Positions 17,384-27,120 of a DNA stretch of 64,000 nucleotides are shown piece after piece. A program made the translations under genes and the position numbers. Each line of letters starts with the position of its first letter. Positions within the stretch are counted from its first letter, which is position 1. The notes under the pieces were generated by a model that saw nothing but the letters and a program-made list of their open reading frames with translations, had not been told where the DNA came from and searched no databases. Origin of the DNA: Lutibacter flavus (GTDB lineage Bacteria; Bacteroidota; Bacteroidia; Flavobacteriales; Flavobacteriaceae); contig NZ_FZNX01000001.1 in the NCBI RefSeq assembly GCF_900188355.1, positions 667,754 through 731,753 on the forward strand, written 5' to 3'.

Positions 17384-20176
17384 ATGAAAATTTTTCTCAC
17401 TACTCTTTTAATTTTTATATCACTTTCAATTTTTGCACAAAAAAAAATATTAGATCATAAAGATCTTGAAATTTGGAATACTATTAAAAATAAAACAATC
17501 TCATCAAATGGCGAATTTATTATGTATTCGCTTGAAAAAGGAGAAAAAGACAGTTGGCTTAAAATTAAAAACGGTACTGGAGGATTGGTTTTTGAACATG
17601 AAAGAAGCGAAAAAGGACAATTTACATACCATTCAAAATATGCTTTATTTACATTAAAACCTTGGAAAGACAGTATAAAAGAGTTAAAAAGATCAAAAGT
17701 TAAAAAGGATGATTTACCAAAAGATACTTTGGGAATTTATAATTTAAATACAAAATCACTGCATAAACTTGGGAATGTTAAATCTTATAAAACTCCAGAA
17801 AAATGGTCTGGATTTATTGCTTATTTATTAGAAGATATTAAATCTGTAAAAAAAGAGGAGGACACCTTAAAACCAAAAAAGAAAGATAAAAAGAAGTCGG
17901 GACAAAAAGTAGGAAAAGAGAATGGATATCATTTAGTTTTAAGAGATTTAAACAATACAAAACAAGATACATTTAAATTTGTAACTGATTATGTTTTTGC
18001 AGAAGAAGCAAAAAGACTTGCGTTTATTACTTCAGGAGTTGATTCTACTGTAAAAGCAGGTGTATATGTTTTAAACCTCGAAAATAATAATTTAGCTCAG
18101 ATTTTTGATGCTGAGAAAGCAACATATTCGCAATTGAATTTTAGTGAAACTGGTAAAAATTTAGGTTTTGTTGTTGATACAGATACAACAAAGGTTTTGG
18201 TGAGGCCAAACCAATTGTTTCATTGGAAAGAAGGAGCAATTAAAGCACAAAAAGTACTAGATGAAAATAATGCTCCAAATGGTTTTAGAGTTTCTTCAGA
18301 TGGGAAAATTAGCTTTTCAAAAGATGAGTCGAAGCTGTATTTTGGATTATCAAAACCTCCAATTGTAAAAGATACTACTTTGTTAGATGAAGAAATTGTA
18401 AATGTTGAAGTTTGGACGTATGATGAACCTAGATTGTATACAGTTCAGGAATTACAGGTTAAAAGTGATGTGAAAAAATCTTATTTAGCAGCAATTCATT
18501 TAAATAATTCCAACAAATTAATCCAAATAGGGTCTTTAGCATATCCAGATGCTAGATTGGGAAATGAAGGCAATTCAGAATTAGCTCTAGTAAGCACTTC
18601 GTTACCATACGAATTAGAAAGCCAATGGACAGGAAATAGAGCCCGTGATTACGCTATTGTAAATACAAATACTGGTGAAATAACTAAAATTTTAACCAAG
18701 ATGAGCGGACGAATTAATATAAGTCCGGCTGGAAAATATGCGTATGGTTATAATTCTGTTGATAGTACGTGGTTTGCTTATTCGTTAATTAAAAAGAAAA
18801 TGACGAATCTTACTAAGGGAGAAGTTTTTTATAACGAGTTAAACGACTCTCCAAACAATCCGTATGCCTATGGTTCTCTTGGATGGAGCGAAAACGATGC
18901 GTCTTTATTAATTTACAATCGTTTTGATATTTGGAAATTTAATCCTGATACTGGATTAAAAACGAAATTAACAAATGGACGAGAAAATAAAACAGTTTAC
19001 CGTTATGTTAAACTTGATAAAGAAGAACGTTTTGTAAATGATAAAAAATGGATTTTAAAAACATTTAATGAGGTTACAAAAAATTCAGGTTATTATGAGT
19101 TTAACTCTAAAAACAATACAGGAAAACAGCTAATAACTGGTCCGTTTAGCTTTTCAACACCTTTAAAGGCAAGAGAAAATAATAAAGTAATTTACACTAA
19201 GGAAAGTTTTATAGATTTTCCGGATATTATAGCTTCTGATTTAAGTTTTAAAAAACAAAACCAATTAAGTAACGCAAACCCTCAGCAAAAAGAATACAAT
19301 TGGGGAACTGCAGAATTGGTGAATTGGACCTCATTAGATGGTGTAGAATTAACAGGAATGCTTATTAAACCTGAAAATTTTGATCCTTCAAAAAAGTATC
19401 CGATGATAGTTAATTTCTATGAGAAAAGCTCAGATGGATTGTTTAGACATAAGGCACCTTCAGCAGGGCGTTCAACAATAAATTATAGCTTTTATGCAAG
19501 TAGAGGCTATTTAATTTTTAATCCGGATATTAATTATAGAATCGGATATCCTGGAGAAAGTGCATTAAATTGTGTGCTTCCTGGCGTTACTTCATTAATA
19601 GATAAAGGATTTGTAGATAAGGACAATATTGGTGTACAAGGGCATAGTTGGGGAGGTTATCAAATTGCCTATTTAGTAACAAAAACGGATATTTTTAAAG
19701 CAGCTGAATCTGGAGCACCAGTTCCTAATATGATTAGTGCATATGGAGGAATTAGATGGTGGACAGGGTTAAGCAGACAATTTCAATATGAACATACACA
19801 AAGTAGAATAGGAGGAACACCTTGGGAATATCCACAGCGATATATTGAAAATTCACCAATTTTTAATATAGATAAAATTAATACACCTTTGCTAATTATG
19901 CATAATGATGCAGATGGTCACGTACCTTGGTATCAAGGAATTGAATTTTTTACAGCATTAAGAAGACTTGGAAAACCTTCTTGGTTTTTAAATTATAATG
20001 GAGAGCCACATTGGCCTCAAAAAATTCAAAATAGAAAAGACTTTAATATAAGGTTAGCTCAATTTTTCGATTTCTATTTAAAAGGAGCTCAAAAACCTGT
20101 TTGGATGAAAAGAGGAGTGCCTGCAATTGAAAAAGGCATAAATCAAGGGTTGGAGTTATTGCCAGTTGGAGAATAA
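17384..20176 (+). CDS. Prolyl-oligopeptidase family (S9) serine peptidase, exported
   Basis: About 930 residues from the ATG at 17384, which puts the signal peptide (MKIFLTTLLIFISLSIFAQ) first; an in-frame ATG 24 bases upstream is less likely. The long N-terminal part is a beta-propeller-like region with a Lys-rich insert near residues 165-185. The C-terminal 270 residues are an alpha/beta hydrolase: nucleophile Ser in GVQGHSWGGYQ, Asp in HNDADGHVPW, His in NGEPHWPQ. Together they indicate a periplasmic S9 dipeptidyl or oligopeptidase. It stands alone. Confidence 0.9.
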   Translation: MKIFLTTLLIFISLSIFAQKKILDHKDLEIWNTIKNKTISSNGEFIMYSLEKGEKDSWLKIKNGTGGLVFEHERSEKGQFTYHSKYALFTLKPWKDSIKELKRSKVKKDDLPKDTLGIYNLNTKSLHKLGNVKSYKTPEKWSGFIAYLLEDIKSVKKEEDTLKPKKKDKKKSGQKVGKENGYHLVLRDLNNTKQDTFKFVTDYVFAEEAKRLAFITSGVDSTVKAGVYVLNLENNNLAQIFDAEKATYSQLNFSETGKNLGFVVDTDTTKVLVRPNQLFHWKEGAIKAQKVLDENNAPNGFRVSSDGKISFSKDESKLYFGLSKPPIVKDTTLLDEEIVNVEVWTYDEPRLYTVQELQVKSDVKKSYLAAIHLNNSNKLIQIGSLAYPDARLGNEGNSELALVSTSLPYELESQWTGNRARDYAIVNTNTGEITKILTKMSGRINISPAGKYAYGYNSVDSTWFAYSLIKKKMTNLTKGEVFYNELNDSPNNPYAYGSLGWSENDASLLIYNRFDIWKFNPDTGLKTKLTNGRENKTVYRYVKLDKEERFVNDKKWILKTFNEVTKNSGYYEFNSKNNTGKQLITGPFSFSTPLKARENNKVIYTKESFIDFPDIIASDLSFKKQNQLSNANPQQKEYNWGTAELVNWTSLDGVELTGMLIKPENFDPSKKYPMIVNFYEKSSDGLFRHKAPSAGRSTINYSFYASRGYLIFNPDINYRIGYPGESALNCVLPGVTSLIDKGFVDKDNIGVQGHSWGGYQIAYLVTKTDIFKAAESGAPVPNMISAYGGIRWWTGLSRQFQYEHTQSRIGGTPWEYPQRYIENSPIFNIDKINTPLLIMHNDADGHVPWYQGIEFFTALRRLGKPSWFLNYNGEPHWPQKIQNRKDFNIRLAQFFDFYLKGAQKPVWMKRGVPAIEKGINQGLELLPVGE

Positions 20177-20202
20177 TTTTTAGTTTCATATTACTTTAAT
20201 TA

Positions 20203-20679
20203 ATGAAAGCAGCTACTGTTAAACAAATAAAGGATGAATTGAGTAACCTATCTTCAAGTGAATTGGTAGAACTAGTGTTACGTTTGTCAAAATTTAAAAA
20301 GGAAAATAAGGAATTACTTACCTATCTTTTATATGAAGCATCAAATGAAGATGGATATATTGCCTCTGTTAAAACAGAAATTGAGGAGCAATTTAAATCG
20401 GTAAATACAACTAATTATTATTTTATAAAAAAGACAGCGCGTAAAATTCTTAGAATTACTAAAACATACATTCGATATTCAAAAAAGAAAGAAACGGAAG
20501 TAGCATTATTAATTCATTTTTGCTTAGAATTAAAAAAAGTACAGCCATCAATAAAACACCATGTTACGCTACAAAATTTGTTTAATAGGCAAATAAATTT
20601 AATAGAAAAAGCAATTGCAACTTTACACGAAGATTTGCAATATGATTATAATTTAGAACTGGAAAAATTACTGAAATAA
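20203..20679 (+). CDS. Conserved hypothetical helical protein
   Basis: A 158-residue, highly charged and predicted all-helical protein without a signal peptide or membrane helix. It lies 26 bases after the S9 peptidase and has a clean ATG start. A Lys-rich stretch (IRYSKKKE) lies in the middle, and the end holds Leu/Glu-rich helices. I do not recognise a named family, although proteins of this size and pattern are widespread in flavobacteria. No function can be given. Confidence 0.75.
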   Translation: MKAATVKQIKDELSNLSSSELVELVLRLSKFKKENKELLTYLLYEASNEDGYIASVKTEIEEQFKSVNTTNYYFIKKTARKILRITKTYIRYSKKKETEVALLIHFCLELKKVQPSIKHHVTLQNLFNRQINLIEKAIATLHEDLQYDYNLELEKLLK

Positions 20680-20773
20680 TTCAGAAAAAAATAAAATAAA
20701 AAAATATTTATTCAAAAATATTGGTAAAAACTTAATAAAGGCTGTATTTTTGTACGTTTTTTAAAATTGAAAT

Positions 20774-22327
20774 GTGCATTTGAATACTACTGACTTAGAA
20801 GAAAGAAAAACTGGTAAAGACCTTTACCATTATCAAAAAGAAGCAATTACAAAAATCTTTAAGAGATTTGAGGAAGCTCGTGATGACTATCATTTGCTTT
20901 ATCAATTACCAACGGGAGGTGGAAAAACTGTTATCTTTTCAGAAATTGTTCGCCAATATTTAAAACATCATAAAAAGAAAGTACTTATTTTAACTCATCG
21001 TATAGAGTTGTGTAAACAAACTTGTACAATGCTTTCAGAATTTGGTGTTGTAAATAAGGTTATTGATAGTAAAGCGAATTTAGATGATCATAAAGATTAT
21101 TCTTGTTACGTTGCAATGGTTGAAACTTTAAACAATCGTTTGAATGAAAACAAGCTAGATATTTCTGATATTGGATTGGTGATAATTGATGAGGCACATT
21201 ATAATTCATTTACAAAACTTTTTAAATTTTTTGAAGATTCATTTATTCTTGGAGTTACTGCAACGCCTTTAAGTTCAAATATGCAGCTTCCAATGACCGA
21301 TAATTATGAAGAGTTAATTATGGGTGAATCAATAGAATCCCTAATTTCAAACAATTTTTTATCCACAGCAATACCATATTCTTACAATGTAGGTTTAACG
21401 TCTTTAATTGTAGGTGCCAACGGTGATTATACAGTTAAATCTTCAGATGATTTGTATACACATAGTGATATGTTAGGGAAATTGGTACAAGCTTATGAAG
21501 AACGTTCATTAGGTAAAAAAACATTAATTTTTAATAATGGAATTAATACTTCCATTAATGTTTTTGAAACTTTTAAAATGGCGGGTTATCCAATAATGCA
21601 CTTAGATAATACAGCTACAAAAAAGGAAAGAGAATTTATTTTAAAGTGGTTTAAGAAAACTCCAAATGCAATTTTAACTTCTGTAAGTATTTTAACCACA
21701 GGATTTGATGAGCCAACTGTAGATACAATTATTTTAAACAGAGCAACAAGATCATTAACATTATACTATCAAATGATTGGTAGAGGATCTAGAATCTTAA
21801 AGGATAAGAAAACTTTTAATGTAATTGATTTAGGAAATAATTTTCATCGTTTTGGAATGTGGGGAGCCCAGGTAGATTGGCAAAAAATATTTAAATACCC
21901 TAATTATTATTTAGACAATCTTTTAAATGATGAAGAATTAGAAGATAATTTTAGGTATGAAATGCCAGAAGATTTAAGAATCCAATTTTCAAAAACCGAA
22001 GATGTGTTTTTTAATATTAAAAAAGCATATGCAGCAGCCATAAAAATTGGAGAATCCTCTAAAGTTGTGCTTTCTCGTTCTATTGATCAACATGCTAAAA
22101 TTTGTACTGAGAATAGTGAGGATGTTTATGATGCACTAGCTTTAGCAAACCAATTAGGTGATGATATTGATTATAGAATAGATCAATATGTAAAATGTAT
22201 TTGTAAAAGCACTAAAAACTTTACCGATTGGTTAAAAGATGATTATCGTCAGAAATTACGATCTCATTTATTAGCTAATTTTGATACTATTTTTGAAGAA
22301 ATATTTGGGTATCCTCCAGAAGATTAA
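20774..22327 (+). CDS. Superfamily II DEAD/DEAH-box helicase
   Basis: A 517-residue protein with a GTG start (an in-frame TTG at 20780 is possible). Motif I is QLPTGGGKTV near residue 52, motif II is VIIDEAHY, motif III-like VTATPLS. Motifs V and VI are SILTTGFDEPTVDTII and YYQMIGRGSR. The ResIII/helicase-C arrangement is like stand-alone DEAD/DEAH helicases related to type I/III restriction subunits, but no restriction partner is nearby. It is probably ATP-dependent DNA or RNA remodelling; the substrate is unknown. Confidence 0.9.
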   Translation: MHLNTTDLEERKTGKDLYHYQKEAITKIFKRFEEARDDYHLLYQLPTGGGKTVIFSEIVRQYLKHHKKKVLILTHRIELCKQTCTMLSEFGVVNKVIDSKANLDDHKDYSCYVAMVETLNNRLNENKLDISDIGLVIIDEAHYNSFTKLFKFFEDSFILGVTATPLSSNMQLPMTDNYEELIMGESIESLISNNFLSTAIPYSYNVGLTSLIVGANGDYTVKSSDDLYTHSDMLGKLVQAYEERSLGKKTLIFNNGINTSINVFETFKMAGYPIMHLDNTATKKEREFILKWFKKTPNAILTSVSILTTGFDEPTVDTIILNRATRSLTLYYQMIGRGSRILKDKKTFNVIDLGNNFHRFGMWGAQVDWQKIFKYPNYYLDNLLNDEELEDNFRYEMPEDLRIQFSKTEDVFFNIKKAYAAAIKIGESSKVVLSRSIDQHAKICTENSEDVYDALALANQLGDDIDYRIDQYVKCICKSTKNFTDWLKDDYRQKLRSHLLANFDTIFEEIFGYPPED

Positions 22328-22450
22328 AATTAATACAACAAACTATTAAACTTTTTAATAAATTTAAGGTCTAAGTATATAAGGAGCATTTTATATTTTA
22401 ATAGCGAAGAATTTAAACTGTTTCTTCTTTTAATTTAAAGTAATGTTATT

Positions 22451-23002
22451 TTGACCAATGAAACTGAATTTATTAATGCTTTAAAGGATCCTAGACAAAA
22501 AGATAAAGCATTTAAATTGTTACTGGATAAATACCAGCAGCGATTGTATTGGCATATTCGAAAATTGGTATTAACTCATGAAGATGCCGATGATGTACTT
22601 CAAAATACGTTTTTAAAAATTTACAAAAACTTACATAACTTTAAGCAAAACAGCTCTTTATTAACTTGGATGTATAGGATTGCTTATAATGAATCTATGA
22701 ATCTTTTATCTAAAAATGGCAAAATTTTGTTTTCAAATAATGAAGAAGAATCAAAAAAAGCAATAGATAAATTAGAATCGGATGTGTATTTTGAAGGAAC
22801 AGAAATACAATTAAAATTACAAAAAGCAATACTTAAATTGCCTGAAAAGCAACGGCAAGTTTTTCAAATGAAGTATTTTGATGAATTAAAATTTAATGAA
22901 ATTTCAGAAATAACCGGGATAAGTGAATCCACATTAAAATCTTCATATTATACAGCCGTTAAACATATTGAAGAATTTGTGATGAGTTTTCAAACTTTTT
23001 GA
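22451..23002 (+). CDS. ECF-type RNA polymerase sigma factor
   Basis: A 183-residue sigma-70 family protein starting at TTG. Region 2 is YWHIRKLVLTHEDADDVLQ with TFLKIYKNL and LLTWMYRIAYN; region 4 is LPEKQRQVFQMKY with FNEISEITGISESTLKSS. That is the typical ECF layout. The next gene, starting 5 bases later, encodes a single-pass membrane protein that likely serves as its anti-sigma partner. A secreted Spy/CpxP-like protein and a barrel protein follow, which suggests an envelope-stress unit. Confidence 0.93.
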   Translation: MTNETEFINALKDPRQKDKAFKLLLDKYQQRLYWHIRKLVLTHEDADDVLQNTFLKIYKNLHNFKQNSSLLTWMYRIAYNESMNLLSKNGKILFSNNEEESKKAIDKLESDVYFEGTEIQLKLQKAILKLPEKQRQVFQMKYFDELKFNEISEITGISESTLKSSYYTAVKHIEEFVMSFQTF

Positions 23003-23007
23003 TAAAA

Positions 23008-23505
23008 ATGAAGTCTAATAATAACATGGAGAATTTATACAATAAAAATAAAATGAACTTCAATAACGATTTTATAGATGCGTCTTTAAAAGATAAAATT
23101 AAAGACGATACTCTAGGTGAAAGCCATAAAGAGGAATTGGGTTTTAAAATTCCAGAAAATTATTTTGAAAAATCTAAATTTGAAATTAATAGCAATATTT
23201 CAGTTAAAAAAGATGGTTTTTTCGAAATTACTTCAAACAAATTAAAATTTATGCTGCCAATTGCTGCAGCAATAGCATTACTGGTTACTTTAACAATTTT
23301 TAAACCTAATTCGTTATCAACCATTAAACAATTACCTGGAATAGTTTTAGATACCGTTGATGCCATTAATACGAATGAATTTATAGATAATAATGCGTTA
23401 GCATATGATGATATTTCAATTAATTCACTTTTTGTTGCAGATGATGAAATTGATGAATATTTGGAAGATTTTATATTGCAAAGTTTGGTTGAAGAGGACT
23501 TTTAA
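23008..23505 (+). CDS. Single-pass membrane protein, probable anti-sigma partner
   Basis: About 165 residues from the ATG at 23008. The N-terminal 85 residues are cytoplasmic and polar, one membrane helix lies near residues 88-108 (FMLPIAAAIALLVTLTIF), and the C-terminal part is very acidic (DDEIDEYLEDF). Topology and position right after an ECF sigma gene fit an anti-sigma factor, but there is no zinc-binding HxxxCxxC motif and no clear family match, so the assignment rests on context. Confidence 0.7.
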   Translation: MKSNNNMENLYNKNKMNFNNDFIDASLKDKIKDDTLGESHKEELGFKIPENYFEKSKFEINSNISVKKDGFFEITSNKLKFMLPIAAAIALLVTLTIFKPNSLSTIKQLPGIVLDTVDAINTNEFIDNNALAYDDISINSLFVADDEIDEYLEDFILQSLVEEDF

Positions 23506-23595
23506 CTATAAATAAATCAATATTTTATGTCAAACTTTATTAAAATATTGGAGTCTAACTAATAGAACATTAAAAAAAAAATATAATTTTGATAT

Positions 23596-24069
23596 ATGAA
23601 TAATATCATGAAATCTTTAAAAGTTTTTTTAATAGTAGTAATCGGTTTCATAATTGGGTTACCCAATGTTGTTGCTCAAAACAATCCTGCTGAAAGCGAG
23701 GTTATAAAAAACCTAACTACAGAGCAAAAAGAGTTGTTGAATTCTCAAAAAGAGTTGCTAAAAGAAAATAGAGATGCTTTTAAGGCAAGTTTAAGTGAAG
23801 AGCAACTTATGATTCTAAATGATCAGTCAGTTCCAAAAGCTGATAGACAAAAAGCATTATTACAGTCACTTTCAGTTGTTCAAAAAAATTTAATTAAACA
23901 AAATAAAGAAATTGCAAAAATTAATAAAGAAATTTTTAGAGCCTCTTTTACAATTGAACAGCGAATACAAATAAAAAATCAACTTCGACAAATTAGAGAT
24001 ATTCAGGGTTCAAAAGAATTACGTGAAATTGTAAAAGAACGTAGAAAAAACAGAAGGAATAATAATTAA
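23596..24069 (+). CDS. Secreted helical protein of Spy/CpxP type
   Basis: A 157-residue protein with a signal peptide (VFLIVVIGFIIGLPNVVAQ) and a mature part made of charged helices. Repeats such as LTTEQKELLNSQ, LSEEQLMILND and FTIEQRIQI recall the LTxxQ motifs of periplasmic Spy/CpxP chaperones. The end is strongly basic (VKERRKNRRNNN). Located downstream of the sigma/anti-sigma pair, it may be a stress-induced periplasmic factor. The family assignment is tentative. Confidence 0.7.
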   Translation: MNNIMKSLKVFLIVVIGFIIGLPNVVAQNNPAESEVIKNLTTEQKELLNSQKELLKENRDAFKASLSEEQLMILNDQSVPKADRQKALLQSLSVVQKNLIKQNKEIAKINKEIFRASFTIEQRIQIKNQLRQIRDIQGSKELREIVKERRKNRRNNN

Positions 24070-24128
24070 TTTACTACCTTTAAAGACAGGTAATTAAGTA
24101 GTTTAAGTACTTGTTTTGCTTATGGATT

Positions 24129-25001
24129 ATGAGAAATTATTTATTAATTATTTTCTGTCTTTTTTGTTCAAAGTTTCTTCTGTCTCAAGAAATTAAAAAG
24201 GACGATGTAGACGATTTACTTGATGAAATATTACTTCAGGAAGATAATCTATTAGATGAAATAATTCAGTCGCTTTCCAATTACCAATTTTTGTATGTAA
24301 ATGTTACTTATAATTCCAATACTTATTTTTCTGGACGAGATATTGGCTTTGATCAATTTAATGTAGCTCCACAAATAAGTTATGTAAGTTCAAAAGGGTT
24401 TTATGCAGGCATTTCTGGAAATTATTACAATGAATTTTATCCCAAATGGGATGTTACAGTGGCGAATTTAGGTTTTAACAAAGAAATTGGACAAAAAAAA
24501 TTATTTAGATACACTATCAGTTTCGCCAAATATTTTTATGCAAATGAAGAGGATAATATTTTAAGTAATAGTGCTAATCTTGGAGTAGGTGTGCGAAATA
24601 AAGAACGAAGTATTGGAACGCAAATTACTGGATCTTACTTATTTGGGAAAGAACAATCTTTTCAAATAGCATCTAGAACTTACGCATCAATTAAACTAGT
24701 AAAAACAAAAAAAGTAAGTTTAAAGTTTAGGCCGCAATTAACTATAATTGCGGGTAAACAAACAATTGAGCTCGCTCGAATTATTCCGGTAGGAGATGAT
24801 GATACAGCTATGGAATATATTAAGAATGACGTTTTTGAGCTCATTAATACCCAAATAAATATTCCATTGCAGTTATCTTATAACTCTTTTGATTTTGAAG
24901 TGGGGTATAACTATAATATCCCGAATCCTATAGGTACAGAAACAAAACTTGATGCAACAAGTTTCTTTAATATTAGCTTGGCGTATCTAATTGATTTGTA
25001 G
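24129..25001 (+). CDS. Predicted outer-membrane beta-barrel protein
   Basis: About 290 residues from the ATG at 24129, which gives a clean signal peptide (LLIIFCLFCSKFLLSQE). An acidic linker (DDVDDLLDEILLQEDNLLDE) precedes alternating beta strands of about ten residues with aromatic girdles (FLYVNVTYNSNTYFSG, GFYAGISGNYYNE). This is typical of a small closed outer-membrane barrel. The acidic leader segment occurs in several flavobacterial barrel families. The ligand is unknown. It lies between the sigma-factor group and the Lol-like operon. Confidence 0.75.
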   Translation: MRNYLLIIFCLFCSKFLLSQEIKKDDVDDLLDEILLQEDNLLDEIIQSLSNYQFLYVNVTYNSNTYFSGRDIGFDQFNVAPQISYVSSKGFYAGISGNYYNEFYPKWDVTVANLGFNKEIGQKKLFRYTISFAKYFYANEEDNILSNSANLGVGVRNKERSIGTQITGSYLFGKEQSFQIASRTYASIKLVKTKKVSLKFRPQLTIIAGKQTIELARIIPVGDDDTAMEYIKNDVFELINTQINIPLQLSYNSFDFEVGYNYNIPNPIGTETKLDATSFFNISLAYLIDL

Positions 25002-25125
25002 TTGTTTATTAATTATCATTCTTCGAATTTAATAATTCTGCACATTTTTTTACTTTTTATAAAACTATATAATAATATGACGAGCATCATATTATTTGAT
25101 TTTCCTGTGAATTAATTTTAATAGT

Positions 25126-25896
25126 ATGAAAAACAGGTGCTCCCTTAAGATTTATCTTGGAATTGTATTAATAATGATTCCTTTATTAGAAATTCAATCA
25201 CAACAAAGCCTAAGTGCTAAAAAGGTTGTTAAAATAGCTGATGAAAATATGCGAGGTAAAACTTCAGAAGCAGATATTACTATTAAAATTATCAGACCAA
25301 CCTGGAGCAGAGAAATGAATATGAAAGCTTGGTCTAAAGGAGATGATTATTCAATGATTTTAATTAAATCTCCCGCAAAGGAAAAAGGAACCGTTTTCTT
25401 AAAACGAATTAAAGAAGTTTGGAACTGGATTCCTTCAATAGAACGGAATATAAAATTGCCACCTTCAATGATGTCACAAAGTTGGATGGGTACCGATTTT
25501 ACCAATGACGATTTGGTAAAAGAGGCTTCTTCAGTCGCCGATTATAATCACAAACATTTAGGAAAAGAATCAATCTTAGAAAAAGAATGCTATAAAATAG
25601 AAATGATTCCAAAACCTTCAGCCGCTATTGTTTGGGAAAAAGTAATTGTATGGATTGATGTTAAAGATTTTTTACAATTAAAAGCAGAATTTTATGATGA
25701 AGATGGTGAGTTGGTAAATATTATGAATTCCGGCGAGGTGAAAGAAATTGGTGGACGAAAAATTACTTCAAAAATAGAAATGATTCCTATTGATAAAGAA
25801 GGAAACAGCACTTGGATAATTTATAATGATATCATTTTTGATAAAGAAATTGATGACAATTTTTTTACTACCAGAAGAATGAAGCAAATACAATAA
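25126..25896 (+). CDS. LolA-like outer-membrane lipoprotein-sorting protein
   Basis: A 256-residue exported protein with a leader (IYLGIVLIMIPLLEIQS) and a LolA/LolB-like half-barrel core. Recognisable parts are SEADITIKIIRPTWSRE, the KSPAKEKGTVFLKR segment, and WNWIPSIERNIKLPPSMMSQSWMGTDFTNDDL, which is characteristic of the 'outer membrane lipoprotein-sorting protein' family. It is the first gene of a tight operon with two LolC/E-type permeases and a LolD-type ATPase, ending 1 base before the first permease. Confidence 0.88.
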   Translation: MKNRCSLKIYLGIVLIMIPLLEIQSQQSLSAKKVVKIADENMRGKTSEADITIKIIRPTWSREMNMKAWSKGDDYSMILIKSPAKEKGTVFLKRIKEVWNWIPSIERNIKLPPSMMSQSWMGTDFTNDDLVKEASSVADYNHKHLGKESILEKECYKIEMIPKPSAAIVWEKVIVWIDVKDFLQLKAEFYDEDGELVNIMNSGEVKEIGGRKITSKIEMIPIDKEGNSTWIIYNDIIFDKEIDDNFFTTRRMKQIQ

Positions 25897-25897
25897 C

Positions 25898-27118
25898 ATG
25901 TTTTTAAAATTAGCCTGGCTAAATATTTGGCGCAATAAACGAAGAACATTAATTACAACCGCATCGGTATTTTTTGCTGTTTTGTTGGCGATTGCAACAC
26001 GTTCTATGACCGACGGTGTATACGAAAACATGATACATAATGTGGTAAGTTATTCATCGGGGTATTTGCAAATTCACCAAAAAGGATTTTGGGACGAACA
26101 GTCTATTGATAATACTTTTGAAGCAGATGAAAAACTAAGTCAAATTTTATTGAATAATCCTGATGTTGAGCATATTATGCCTCGATTAGAAACGTTTGCT
26201 TTAGCATCTTATTTAGAAAAAACCAAAGGCGTTTTAATATTGGGCATTGATCCTGAAAAAGAAAAAGAGGTTAACAATTTACATGAAAAAATTTCTCAGG
26301 GAAAATACATTGAAACCATTAATGACAATGCTGTTGTAATTGGTGAAGGATTGGCAACTCAGTTAAAATTAAAAGCAAATGATACGTTAGTTTTATTGGG
26401 ACAAGGGTATCACGCCAGCAGTGCAGCCGGAAAATACCGAGTAACTGGAATTATAAAATTAGGGTCGCCAGAACTGAATAATAATATTGTCTATATGCCA
26501 ATTCAACAAGCGCAATATTTACATGGTGCAGAAAACAGGTTAACTGCCATTTCCATTATGTTAAATAAATCCTCAAGCCTTGATAAGTTAAAAACTACTT
26601 TACAAATGGATTTGGATACCGATACTTATGAAATTATGAGTTGGAAAGAAATGATGCCGGAAATGGATCAATTTATTACTGCAGACAGCACAGGGCATTA
26701 TATAATTATTGGGATTCTTTATTTTATCATTTCATTTGGATTATTTGGCACGTTGTTAATGATGACTTTTGAGCGCTCACGAGAATTTGGAATTTTAATT
26801 GCCATTGGAATGAGAAAAAGATTGCTGGCAATTATTTTATTATTGGAATCATTAATGATTTCCTTAATTGGTTGTTTAGCTGGTGTATTTGGGGGATTTT
26901 TAGTTGTATTATGGTTTACAAAATATCCGATTTATTTCACAGGAGAATTAAAGGAAGTTTATGAAAATTATGGCATAGAACCAATCATTTATTTTTCGAA
27001 TAATCAAAATATATTTATTGTTCAAACCTTAATTGTACTTATGTTATCTGTCATTTTAGCCATTTATCCTGGTTTAAAAGTGATAAAAATGAAACCTATA
27101 GAAGCTATAAATAGTTAA
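25898..27118 (+). CDS. LolC/E-type ABC transporter permease 1
   Basis: A 406-residue MacB/FtsX-type permease. The first helix follows LAWLNIWRNKRRTLITTASV, a large periplasmic domain occupies about residues 45-270, and three helices form the C-terminal FtsX-like domain (including TFERSREFGILIAIGMRKR, the usual coupling helix). It pairs with the next gene and the ATPase. It starts 1 base after the LolA-like gene. Confidence 0.92.
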   Translation: MFLKLAWLNIWRNKRRTLITTASVFFAVLLAIATRSMTDGVYENMIHNVVSYSSGYLQIHQKGFWDEQSIDNTFEADEKLSQILLNNPDVEHIMPRLETFALASYLEKTKGVLILGIDPEKEKEVNNLHEKISQGKYIETINDNAVVIGEGLATQLKLKANDTLVLLGQGYHASSAAGKYRVTGIIKLGSPELNNNIVYMPIQQAQYLHGAENRLTAISIMLNKSSSLDKLKTTLQMDLDTDTYEIMSWKEMMPEMDQFITADSTGHYIIIGILYFIISFGLFGTLLMMTFERSREFGILIAIGMRKRLLAIILLLESLMISLIGCLAGVFGGFLVVLWFTKYPIYFTGELKEVYENYGIEPIIYFSNNQNIFIVQTLIVLMLSVILAIYPGLKVIKMKPIEAINS

Positions 27119-27120
27119 TT

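Noticed and set aside
23008..23505. A zinc-type anti-sigma factor
   Set aside because: There is no HxxxCxxC motif. Only topology and gene order support an anti-sigma role, so it is described as probable.
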